The notes beneath the pieces were generated by a model. The model had not been told where the DNA came from. It did no database searches and was given only the letters and a program-made list of their open reading frames with translations. Below are positions 42,013-48,447 of a DNA stretch of 48,447 nucleotides, piece by piece (the first letter of the stretch is position 1; each line of letters opens with the position of its first letter). A program made the translations under genes and the position numbers. Source of the DNA: Rhodothermus sp. (GTDB lineage Bacteria > Bacteroidota > Rhodothermia > Rhodothermales > Rhodothermaceae). Location: the NCBI GenBank assembly GCA_015487635.1, contig WFPM01000052.1:1-48447 (forward strand), read 5' to 3'.

Positions 42013-42651
42013 ATGAACGGTAGCAGCGACGATACATATCGGGTAGTGGCCGGCACGGCACGGGCCGAGTTGCGCGAGAAGGGTTCCCGATTCATCGCCG
42101 AAGTCTTTCCGGTGGAGACCGAGGAGGAGGCCGTAGCAGCCATCGAAGCGGTGCGCCGTCGTGAGCACGCCGCCACGCACCACTGCACGGCCTACCGGCT
42201 GGGACCGGAAGGCGAGCTGTTCCGCGTCAACGACGATGGCGAACCCTCAGGCACGGCCGGTCTACCTATCCTGCGCCAGATCGACGCCCGTGGGTTGACC
42301 AACACGCTGGTGGTGGTAACGCGCTACTTCGGCGGGACCAAACTGGGGCGTGGTGGGCTGAGCCGCGCCTACAGCGAGGCCGCCGCGCGGGCGCTGGACC
42401 AGGCGCCCGTGACCGAATGCATCGTCACGGTGCCGTTCCGGCTGCGCTTTGCCTATGCCGACACGGCGCCCGTCATGCGATTGATCGAGCGCACGGGCGC
42501 CCGCATCCGAGCAACCCGCTATGATGCCGAAACCGAGCTGCTCGTCGAGGTGCCCCGCTCGCAGGCCGCTGCCTTTGCAGAAGCCTTTGTCGAAATGCTG
42601 GCCGGGCGCGGGCAGTGCACGCCTCAGGAAGCGTTGCCCCGTAGCACCTGA
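42013..42651 (+). CDS. YigZ/IMPACT family protein
   Basis: The 212-residue protein is a complete member of the YigZ (UPF0029/IMPACT) family. GSRFIAEVFPVETEEEAVAA and THHCTAYRLGPEGELFRVND are followed by the invariant DDGEPSGTAGLPILRQIDAR and VVVTRYFGGTKLGRGGLSRA. A C-terminal ferredoxin-like domain ends it. The eukaryotic IMPACT protein modulates translation control through Gcn1; the bacterial function is not settled. A TTGACA-like box at 41934-41939, with a poor -10 (CTAAAT) after 17 bases, lies upstream. Its 3' end overlaps the convergent next gene by 28 bp. Confidence 0.92.
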   Translation: MNGSSDDTYRVVAGTARAELREKGSRFIAEVFPVETEEEAVAAIEAVRRREHAATHHCTAYRLGPEGELFRVNDDGEPSGTAGLPILRQIDARGLTNTLVVVTRYFGGTKLGRGGLSRAYSEAAARALDQAPVTECIVTVPFRLRFAYADTAPVMRLIERTGARIRATRYDAETELLVEVPRSQAAAFAEAFVEMLAGRGQCTPQEALPRST

Positions 42652-43376
42652 TCGATCAGCCGCTGCATCCGGGCGTGATGCGACCCTTCCCAGTAAACGC
42701 GGCCGCAGGCGGGGCAGCGGTAGAACTCGGTGTAATGGGCCCAGATACCCGACGGTAGCTGCGCGGCCACGGCTTCGGCTTCTACGGGCTCCAGGGGCAC
42801 GTTGCAGCACATGCAGCGACTGAAAGGATCGACGAATTCATGCAGCTCGAAGCGATCCAGCACTTCGGCCAGCTGTTCCCGGGGCGAGGTGGCGCGCACG
42901 AAGTAGCCGTAGCGCACGGCCTTGCGGGCCAGCAGGCGGCGATCGCGCGTCAGCAGGATGCGGCCGTCGTCGCCTGCCCGACGGGCCAGGGCCGCATCGC
43001 CGGGATCGGGATCCGACAGATGCTCGGCGTCGAAGCCCAGCATGCGCAGGTAGCGGGCCAGTCGCCCCAGGTGCGTGTCGAGCAGAAAACGCGGCGGGCG
43101 CTCTGGCGGTAGCGTGTGCAGCGGCTCGGCCGGCAGCAGGTGGTAGAAGATCGGATAGAAGCTCAGACGCTCGCCTTCTGCCGGGCGGTAGTCGAAATCG
43201 ACCGGACGGCCATCGGCCAGAATCAGTGCGACCTCAGGCGGGGGCACGTTGAGCTGCACGAGGATTTCCCGGACCGTGGGCCGCCCCAGAAAGCCCAGCT
43301 TGAACGTGCGCTGCTTCCAGCGTGCAGGCAGAAAGTCGTTCAGGCCGGCATAAAAGCGGAGCCAGAGCGTGCGCAT
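42624..43376 (-). CDS. Mut7-C RNase domain protein with N-terminal ubiquitin-like domain
   Basis: The 250-residue protein has two parts. Residues 1-85 form a beta-grasp, ubiquitin-like Mut7-C domain (FLGRPTVREILVQLNVPPPE, ALILADGRPVDFDYRPAEGE). Residues from 95 form the Mut7-C PIN-like RNase domain: RFLLDTHLGRLARYLRMLGF with its first Asp, and GRILLTRDRRLLARKAVRYG. It closes with a zinc ribbon of two CxxC pairs (CMCCNVP and CPACG). Such proteins are predicted RNases; cellular substrates are unknown. It is 3 bp upstream of... rnhA on the same strand, so an RNA-processing pair is plausible. Confidence 0.92.
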   Translation of the reverse strand: MRTLWLRFYAGLNDFLPARWKQRTFKLGFLGRPTVREILVQLNVPPPEVALILADGRPVDFDYRPAEGERLSFYPIFYHLLPAEPLHTLPPERPPRFLLDTHLGRLARYLRMLGFDAEHLSDPDPGDAALARRAGDDGRILLTRDRRLLARKAVRYGYFVRATSPREQLAEVLDRFELHEFVDPFSRCMCCNVPLEPVEAEAVAAQLPSGIWAHYTEFYRCPACGRVYWEGSHHARMQRLIDQVLRGNAS

Positions 43377-43379
43377 CAG

Positions 43380-43868
43380 CTAATCGTTCAACGCCGAAAC
43401 CGGCGAGTCCGGAGCTTCGGTCTGTCCGCGGCGCATGGCCTCGACGGCCAGCCGATCGACCCGGTTGTTCAGGGCGTCGTCGGCATGGCCTTTTACTTTC
43501 AGAAAACGCACGTCGTGTCGACGGGTGAGTTCCAGCAGCGCCCGCCACAGATCCTGATTTTCGACGGGTTTCTTGCTGGCCGTGCGCCAGCCGTTGCGTT
43601 GCCAGCGATCCACCCAGCCTTCCTGAAAGGCGCGCACGATGTAGTTGCTGTCGGTGTAGACGTCCACGCGGCAGGGCTCCTTCAGCGCCCGGAGCGCCTC
43701 GATGACGGCCGTCAGCTCCATGCGGTTGTTCGTCGTGTGTGGTGCAGAGCCCGTCAGCACTTTTTCGTGCTGGTTGTAACGCAGAATGGCTGCCCATCCG
43801 CCGGGGCCGGGGTTGCCGCTGCAGGCCCCGTCGGTATAGATGACGACGTGTTTGCGCGGGGTACTCAT
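43380..43868 (-). CDS. rnhA: Ribonuclease HI
   Basis: RNase HI cleaves the RNA strand of RNA-DNA hybrids and removes primers and R-loops. The 162-residue protein has the normal length and the catalytic carboxylates in YTDGACSGNPGPGGW (Asp13), NNRMELTAVIEAL (Glu51) and VYTDSNYIVRA (Asp73), and a fourth in NNRVDRLAVEA. The basic protrusion VDRWQRNGWRTASKKPVEN, which helps hold the hybrid, is present. The ATG at 43868 is the start of the family; codons upstream lie in the region divergent to obgE. Downstream, the Mut7-C gene starts 3 bp after its stop. Confidence 0.97.
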   Translation of the reverse strand: MSTPRKHVVIYTDGACSGNPGPGGWAAILRYNQHEKVLTGSAPHTTNNRMELTAVIEALRALKEPCRVDVYTDSNYIVRAFQEGWVDRWQRNGWRTASKKPVENQDLWRALLELTRRHDVRFLKVKGHADDALNNRVDRLAVEAMRRGQTEAPDSPVSALND

Positions 43869-43961
43869 ACCCGTCGTCCAACGAAACCGAAGCGGCGCGG
43901 TTCGGCAAAACTTCGGCGGAGGCCGGGCGTTCAGAAGGCGCAAACCGATGAGGGGAAGGCG

Positions 43962-44984
43962 ATGAAGTTTGTCGATTACGTAACGATCACGGTGCGCAGC
44001 GGAAAGGGTGGGGCCGGCGCCGTCGCGTTCCGGCGGGAGAAGTACGTCCCGAAGGGCGGACCGGCCGGCGGTGACGGCGGCGACGGTGGGTCGGTCTATC
44101 TGGAAGGCGATCCGAACCTGTACACGCTGCTGGACCTGCGCTACAACCGCCACCATTTTGCCGAAGATGGAAAGCCGGGCTCCGGCAAGAACAAAAAGGG
44201 CCGCGATGGCCGCGACGTGATCATCCGGGTGCCGCTCGGCACGGTGGCGAAGATCACAGAGACCGGCGAGGTGATTGGCGAGGTGCTCCGGCCCGGTCAG
44301 CGGCTGCTGCTGGCGAAAGGAGGGCGGGGCGGCCGGGGCAATGCCTTTTTCAAGTCGCCCACGAATCAGGCGCCGCGCTATGCGCAACCCGGCGAGCCCG
44401 GCGAGGAGAAAAACATCACGCTGGAGCTGAAGCTGCTGGCCGACGTGGGACTGGTGGGCTTCCCGAACGCCGGCAAGAGTACGCTGATTGCTTCGATTTC
44501 GGCAGCCCGCCCGAAGATCGCCGACTATCCGTTCACGACGCTGGAGCCCGCGCTGGGCATGGTGTATGTGGGCGAATTTCGTTCGTTTGTGATGGCCGAT
44601 CTGCCCGGAATCATCGAGGGCGCGCACGAGGGACGCGGGCTGGGCATTCGCTTTCTGAAACACATCGAGCGCAACGCCATCCTGCTGTTCGTTATCCCGA
44701 TCGTCGAAGCAGAGCCCGGACGGGTCTATCGGACGCTGCTGGGTGAGCTGGAGGCGTTCAATCCAGCCCTGATCGAAAAGCCCCGCGCCGTTGCGTTGAG
44801 CAAACTGGACCTGGTGCCGGAGGACGAACGCGAGGCTCGGGTGGCGGCCGTGAAGGCCGAACTCCCCGACGACATGCCGATCTATCCGATCAGCGCCGTG
44901 GCCCGGATCGGACTGGAGACGCTGAAGGAAGGGCTCTGGCACCAGCTACAGGAATTGCGGGCGGCGGCCGAGGCCACCACGTAA
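43962..44984 (+). CDS. obgE: GTPase Obg/CgtA
   Basis: Obg is an essential GTPase acting in 50S ribosome maturation and stress control. The 340-residue protein has the glycine-rich Obg fold (KGGAGAVAFRREKYVPKGGP, GGDGGDGGSVYLEG) and then the G domain with GFPNAGKSTLIASI (G1), FTTLEPALG (G2), ADLPGIIEGAHEG (G3) and LSKLDL (G4). There is no long C-terminal extension, as in the short Obg type. The ATG at 43962 follows GAGGGGAAGG; earlier codons in the frame are antisense to rnhA. It diverges from rnhA, and dprA follows 40 bp later. Confidence 0.97.
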   Translation: MKFVDYVTITVRSGKGGAGAVAFRREKYVPKGGPAGGDGGDGGSVYLEGDPNLYTLLDLRYNRHHFAEDGKPGSGKNKKGRDGRDVIIRVPLGTVAKITETGEVIGEVLRPGQRLLLAKGGRGGRGNAFFKSPTNQAPRYAQPGEPGEEKNITLELKLLADVGLVGFPNAGKSTLIASISAARPKIADYPFTTLEPALGMVYVGEFRSFVMADLPGIIEGAHEGRGLGIRFLKHIERNAILLFVIPIVEAEPGRVYRTLLGELEAFNPALIEKPRAVALSKLDLVPEDEREARVAAVKAELPDDMPIYPISAVARIGLETLKEGLWHQLQELRAAAEATT

Positions 44985-45024
44985 CAGATCGGGCCGCGCG
45001 GGGTCTTTATGCAAAAAGCCGATC

Positions 45025-46179
45025 GTGACAGCCGAGCCTTTCCTTTTCGATGAAGACGAAGGCGCGGCGTTCGGGGCCGCGCCCGACGATCCCGTCGAAG
45101 AACTCCGGGCGCTGGTGGCGCTGACGCTGGTACCGGGCGTGGGACCCGGCCGCATCCGGGCGTTGCTGGCCCGCTTCGGTTCGGCGCAGGCGGCCCTGCA
45201 CGCGCCGGTGGCCGCGCTTGTGCAGGTGCCGGGTATCGGCATGCAGACGGCCCGCCGAATCGTGGCCTTCGACGACTGGGACACCGTGGACGCGCAGTTC
45301 GAGCGGGCCGAGCGGGTCGGCGCCATGCTGATTCCGGCCTGGGACGAGCGTTTCCCACCGCTGCTTCGCCAGATCTACGACCCACCGGCGCTGCTCTGGG
45401 TGCGCGGGGAGCTGACGCCCGCCGACAACAACGCCGTGGCCATCGTAGGCACGCGGCGTCCGACGGATTACGGGCTGCGCACGGCGCGTCAGTTCGCCGC
45501 CGCACTGGCCAGGGAAGGGGTGACCGTGGTCAGCGGGCTGGCCTACGGCATCGACGCGGCCGCCCACCGGGGGGCTCTGGAAACCGGCGGGCGGACGCTG
45601 GCCGTGTTGGGCTCCGGCGTTGATCGTATCTACCCGTCGCGGCACGAGCGGCTGGCGCGGGCCATTGTGGCGCAGGGCGCGCTGCTGTCCGAATTTCCGC
45701 TGGGGGCGGCGCCCGACGCACCCAACTTTCCCCGACGCAATCGGCTGATCAGCGGGCTGGCCCGGGCCGTGCTCATCGTCGAGGCCTACAAGACCGGTGG
45801 GGCGCTCATCACCGCCCGCCTGGCGCTAGAGCAGAATCGCGAGGTGCTGGCTATTCCGGGCGCGCTGCACAATCCGGCCAGCGCCGGAACTAACCGGCTC
45901 ATCCGCGACAGCCTGGCCCGGCTCGTCTGTTCACCCGAAGACGTGCTGGAAGCGCTGGGCCTGGGCAGGGCGTCGGCGGCTCCGGAGCCGCCGCCACCGC
46001 CGCCGCTGAGCGGGCTGGAACGGCAGCTTTACGATGCCCTGGAGCCCGAGCCTGTCCACATTGACGTGCTGTGCGAACGTACCGGACTGGACCCCTCGAC
46101 GGCGCTGGTCTATCTGCTGCAGCTCGAATTCAAAGGCCTGGTGCGCCAACTGGCTGGCAAACAGTTTTATCGGCTCTGA
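45025..46179 (+). CDS. dprA: DNA-processing protein DprA
   Basis: DprA protects incoming single-stranded DNA during natural transformation and loads RecA on it. The 384-residue protein has a helix-hairpin-helix SAM-like start (LTLVPGVGPGRIRALLARFG), a Rossmann-type core (VAIVGTRRPTDYGLRTARQF, VVSGLAYGIDAAAHRGALET, FPRRNRLISGLARAVLIVEA), a Pro-rich linker (EPPPPPPLSG) and a C-terminal winged helix (DVLCERTGLDPSTALVYLLQ). The start is the GTG at 45025, just upstream of the acidic N-terminus; there is no ATG in frame nearby. The gene suggests competence for DNA uptake. Confidence 0.93.
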   Translation: MTAEPFLFDEDEGAAFGAAPDDPVEELRALVALTLVPGVGPGRIRALLARFGSAQAALHAPVAALVQVPGIGMQTARRIVAFDDWDTVDAQFERAERVGAMLIPAWDERFPPLLRQIYDPPALLWVRGELTPADNNAVAIVGTRRPTDYGLRTARQFAAALAREGVTVVSGLAYGIDAAAHRGALETGGRTLAVLGSGVDRIYPSRHERLARAIVAQGALLSEFPLGAAPDAPNFPRRNRLISGLARAVLIVEAYKTGGALITARLALEQNREVLAIPGALHNPASAGTNRLIRDSLARLVCSPEDVLEALGLGRASAAPEPPPPPPLSGLERQLYDALEPEPVHIDVLCERTGLDPSTALVYLLQLEFKGLVRQLAGKQFYRL

Positions 46180-46487
46180 AGGCGATCGAAATTTTCGCCC
46201 AGCCTGCGCGGAGCGCAGCGAAGTACGCCGCGAACGGTCTGTGCCAAGAGTGCGTCTGTGGCCTTATCGGCTGAGAAGAGGGAGGTACGCCGATTTTCGA
46301 AGCGCTCCGGGCGGATACAGAGGCCCTTCACCTGCAAGGGATGAAACGCCGACGGAAGGAAGCCCCATCATGTCTGTAGGGACGTATCGCTGTGTACGCC
46401 CTACCCTGAGGTGGATAAAGAAGACGGGCTTCTCGATACAGCCTGGAGGTTGGCGTGTGGCCTGTGTACCCGGCTGTTTTTCTCGCC
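46180..46487. other. Intergenic stretch, 308 bp, with small palindromes
   Basis: No gene is supported here. A short perfect hairpin CTGCGC/GCGCAG (46204-46218) lies 25 bp after dprA without a T run, and a second palindrome lies at 46376-46404 (described separately). A possible small reading frame from 46370 runs into the 3' end of the opposite coiled-coil gene and was not accepted. Confidence 0.5.
46376..46404. repeat. REP-like palindrome
   Basis: GTAGGGACGTA (46376-46386) and TACGCCCTAC (46395-46404) form an interrupted inverted repeat: GTAGGG pairs with CCCTAC and CGTA with TACG, with one bulged A, over an 8-base loop. Sequences of the type GTAGGG-CGTA...TACG-CCCTAC occur as dispersed short repeats in several genomes, so this could be one copy of a mobile or REP-like family. 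Only one copy was noticed in this window. Confidence 0.4.
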
Positions 46488-48447
46488 TCAGCGCCGGTTC
46501 TGCTGGCGTTGCAGGCGTTCGAGCAGTTCGAAGTAGCGTTTGATGAGCGCTTCGTAGTCGGGCGCGTAGCCGCTTTCGAGGGCGTCGATCAGGGCACGGC
46601 GCAGGCGGTCGAGCTCCTGCTGCGGTGTCAGTTCGGGCGGGCTTTCGCGCACGACGTCTTCGCCCGGACGGCTCTGGCGGCGGCGTTCCTGCTCCTGCTC
46701 ACGGATGGAGTGCTGGGCTTCGAGCAGGCGGATGAGGATTCGGCGCTGGCGCTCGATCGTCTCCCGGTTGATCTGGCCGCGCTGAAGTTCCTGGACGGTC
46801 TCTTCCATCTGGCGGGCGAGGGCGTCGAGGTCGCCCAGCAGGCGGCGCCGGGCTTCCCGGTCGCGGGCGAGCTGCTGGAGCTGGCGGCGGATGGCTTCCT
46901 GCTGGCGGGCAAGCTGGCGCATGCGCTCGAGCTGATCGGTGGCCAGCCGCGTCCCCTGAATGTCGTTGAGCAACTGCTGGATCTGGTCGTTGAGCTGTTG
47001 CTGCTGGCCGGCCATGCGCTGCAACTGCTCGATCATTTGCTCCAGCGACAGGCCGCCCATGGCCTGTTGGTTCTGCAGCTGAGCGAGCAGGTCGGCCAGC
47101 ATGCGGGCCAACTCGTTCAGGTGCATCATGGCGGCCGTCTGGTAGCTACCCGCCGTGCGGGCGCTGCCTTCGGTCAGCGCGCCGATCGCCTGGTCCATGG
47201 CCTGGAGCGCTTCGCCGGCTGTCTGCTGCACAGCCCGGTCCATCTGGGGAATGCGACGGGCAAGCTGGCGCAGTGAGTCGGTGACGGTGCGGGTGCCCTG
47301 CACCAGTTGTTCCTGACGGCGGGCCATCGGTGCTGCGGCCCGCTCTGTATGCAGCGCCTGGATTTCGTTGCGGAGCGCTTCCTGCGCTTCTGAAAGCAGC
47401 AGAATGTGCCGGAGGGCCTGACGCAGACCGGCCGCGTTGATCTGTCGCCGGGCGCTTCCCATCTGCTGCTCGAGCTGCTGCAGCCGGGCGGCCAGTCGCT
47501 CCAGCTGCTGCTCCATCTGCTGCTGCTCCCGGCGTGCCTCTGAGAAGTTGCCCTGACGGAGCTGCTGTGCGTTCTGCTGCATACGCTCCGGAAGCTGCTG
47601 GCGGCGCAGTGCCTGGCGGAGCGAGTCCATGGTCCGGCGTGGCATGCCGCGCAGCTCGTCCATCTGGCGACGCGTTTCTTCCAGCAGTTCTTCGAGCCGG
47701 TGAGCTTCCTGGCTGGCCTGTTCCTGCTGGCGGGCCAGCGCTTCGGGATCCACGTGGCCGGTGGAGTCGGACGCGGACGATTCGCCCGTTTCGCCGTGCT
47801 GCCGGCGTTCGAGTTCGGCGGTACGTTCGGCCATGCGTTCCTGCAGGCGGGCCAGTTCCTCGGCGCGGCGGGCCGCTTCTTCCAGTTGTTGCTGCGTACG
47901 TAGGCGCTTGAACAGTTCCAACGCACGCTCGATGCGCTCACGGAACTGGGCTTCGTTGAACTCCACCTCCTCCATGCTTTCCAGCAACCGGGGCAGGTCG
48001 AGCGCCCGCAGCGCTTCCTGGAGTTTTTCCAGCGCCTCGCGCAGCTCCGGCGACTGAATTTCCTCAACCACGCGCTGCAGCTCCCGGTACAGCTCGAGCG
48101 TTTCGTCGCTTACCAGCCGGTTGGTGGCCATTTCCCGGGTGATCTGTTCGAGCTGTCGGGTGAGCGATTCGACCTGCTCTTCGAGCGCTTCCTGCTGGCG
48201 GCGGAGTTGTTCGGCCTGTTGCTGCTCCTCCCAGCCGGCCTGCCGGGTGCGCTGGATCGTCTTGCGCAACTCCTGGAAGGTGGTACGAAGCTGCTCGGCC
48301 TGCTCACGTACCGACTCCAGCCCTTCGACCACATCGTCCTGGGCGGCGTCGAGCATCTCGTAGCGTTCGGCCAGCGAGGGAAGCCGGAGGTACTGCAACG
48401 GCGTGCGGCTCGACTTGGGGCCGGAGACGCGGTCGTTGTCCCACACC
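46488..48447 (-). CDS. DUF4175-like coiled-coil protein, C-terminal part (N-terminus outside window)
   Basis: About 652 residues are visible; the gene enters the window at its right edge and is incomplete at its 5' end. The visible part opens with WDNDRVSGPKSSRTPLQYLR, a motif of Bacteroidota proteins annotated DUF4175, where it follows a membrane-anchored, beta-rich N-terminal half. Nearly everything after it is a long Gln/Glu/Arg-rich coiled coil (QEALEEQVESLTRQLEQITR, ARRAEELARLQERMAERTAE, MAGQQQQLNDQIQQLLNDIQ), ending in a helix ALIKRYFELLERLQRQQNRR. Extremely high Gln content and low hydrophobicity suggest an extended rod, probably in the periplasm. Function is unknown. Confidence 0.8.
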   Translation of the reverse strand, partial: VWDNDRVSGPKSSRTPLQYLRLPSLAERYEMLDAAQDDVVEGLESVREQAEQLRTTFQELRKTIQRTRQAGWEEQQQAEQLRRQQEALEEQVESLTRQLEQITREMATNRLVSDETLELYRELQRVVEEIQSPELREALEKLQEALRALDLPRLLESMEEVEFNEAQFRERIERALELFKRLRTQQQLEEAARRAEELARLQERMAERTAELERRQHGETGESSASDSTGHVDPEALARQQEQASQEAHRLEELLEETRRQMDELRGMPRRTMDSLRQALRRQQLPERMQQNAQQLRQGNFSEARREQQQMEQQLERLAARLQQLEQQMGSARRQINAAGLRQALRHILLLSEAQEALRNEIQALHTERAAAPMARRQEQLVQGTRTVTDSLRQLARRIPQMDRAVQQTAGEALQAMDQAIGALTEGSARTAGSYQTAAMMHLNELARMLADLLAQLQNQQAMGGLSLEQMIEQLQRMAGQQQQLNDQIQQLLNDIQGTRLATDQLERMRQLARQQEAIRRQLQQLARDREARRRLLGDLDALARQMEETVQELQRGQINRETIERQRRILIRLLEAQHSIREQEQERRRQSRPGEDVVRESPPELTPQQELDRLRRALIDALESGYAPDYEALIKRYFELLERLQRQQNRR

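Noticed and set aside
46370-46543. Small plus-strand reading frame beginning MSVGTYRC with GGAAGGAAG upstream
   Set aside because: It runs antisense into the 3' end of the DUF4175-like gene, covers the REP-like palindrome and has no recognisable domain.

Overview
The window is about 48.4 kb of a high-GC, gene-dense bacterial chromosome, most likely from Rhodothermus or a close relative in the Rhodothermota (Bacteroidota-related, thermophilic). The evidence is the mix of protein families. Several belong to the Bacteroidota/Rhodothermota sphere: a type IX secretion (T9SS) plug lipoprotein, a cargo gene with a T9SS sorting domain, DUF3078 and DUF5916 proteins, a YtxJ redox protein, a LuxC-like acyl-CoA reductase and a 58-residue histone H1-like protein. 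The housekeeping proteins have strongly GC-biased codon use. This assignment is inferred from content; no database was searched. No rRNA, tRNA, CRISPR array, insertion sequence or prophage was recognised.

Layout. 1-0.5 kb: end of a VapBC-type toxin-antitoxin locus with a frameshifted toxin. 0.5-4.2 kb (minus strand): BamA/TamA-like outer-membrane protein, rsmE, a YbjQ-family gene, a Nudix hydrolase and secG. mutY diverges from this group with overlapping start codons. 5.5-7.0 kb: small membrane proteins. 7.1-9.3 kb: CIRCE-controlled groES-groEL, with a terminator-like hairpin between the two genes. 9.5-13.0 kb: dnaE. 13.2-18.5 kb: a degenerate acetylglutamate-kinase-like gene, a histone H1-like gene with its own promoter and terminator, a DUF3078 protein, a membrane zinc-peptidase-like protein and the T9SS plug lipoprotein. 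18.7-20.5 kb (minus): a metallo-beta-lactamase-fold hydrolase and a polyprenyl diphosphate synthase. 20.7-25.6 kb (plus): an NSS transporter, an M14 carboxypeptidase, a redoxin and a LuxC-like reductase. 25.6-28.5 kb: an Nfu N-domain protein, a holin-X-like membrane protein and three unrecognised genes. 28.5-31.4 kb: a TlpA-like lipoprotein and YtxJ (minus), and oligoendopeptidase F (plus). 31.4-34.2 kb: a T9SS cargo gene cut by an in-frame amber codon, then MntA-HepT with a heavily decayed HepT. 34.2-37.8 kb: mtaB (minus), then psd-pssA-purS-clpS (plus). 37.8-41.9 kb (minus): an exported DUF5916 protein, a CxxCH protein and a streptogramin-lyase-like propeller. 42.0-46.2 kb: YigZ, Mut7-C, rnhA, obgE and dprA. 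The right edge cuts a long coiled-coil DUF4175-like protein.

How the genes work together. Most of the window is core housekeeping: protein export and outer-membrane assembly (secG, BamA-like, T9SS plug), folding and proteolysis (groESL, clpS, pepF, M14), DNA replication and repair (dnaE, mutY, rnhA, dprA), RNA modification (rsmE, mtaB), phosphatidylethanolamine synthesis (pssA-psd), isoprenoid chain synthesis and thiol redox control.

The observations most worth a second look are these. Two toxin-antitoxin loci have a disrupted toxin. A T9SS cargo gene is split by TAG. A LuxC-like reductase has Ser at the expected nucleophile position. A membrane gluzincin-like protein is coupled to the T9SS plug by a 70-bp coding overlap. 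There is a terminator-like hairpin between groES and groEL. A four-gene stretch at 26-28.5 kb is largely unrecognised. I saw no convincing large novel system; the membrane peptidase/T9SS-plug pair and the 26-28.5 kb group are the best candidates for undescribed function.
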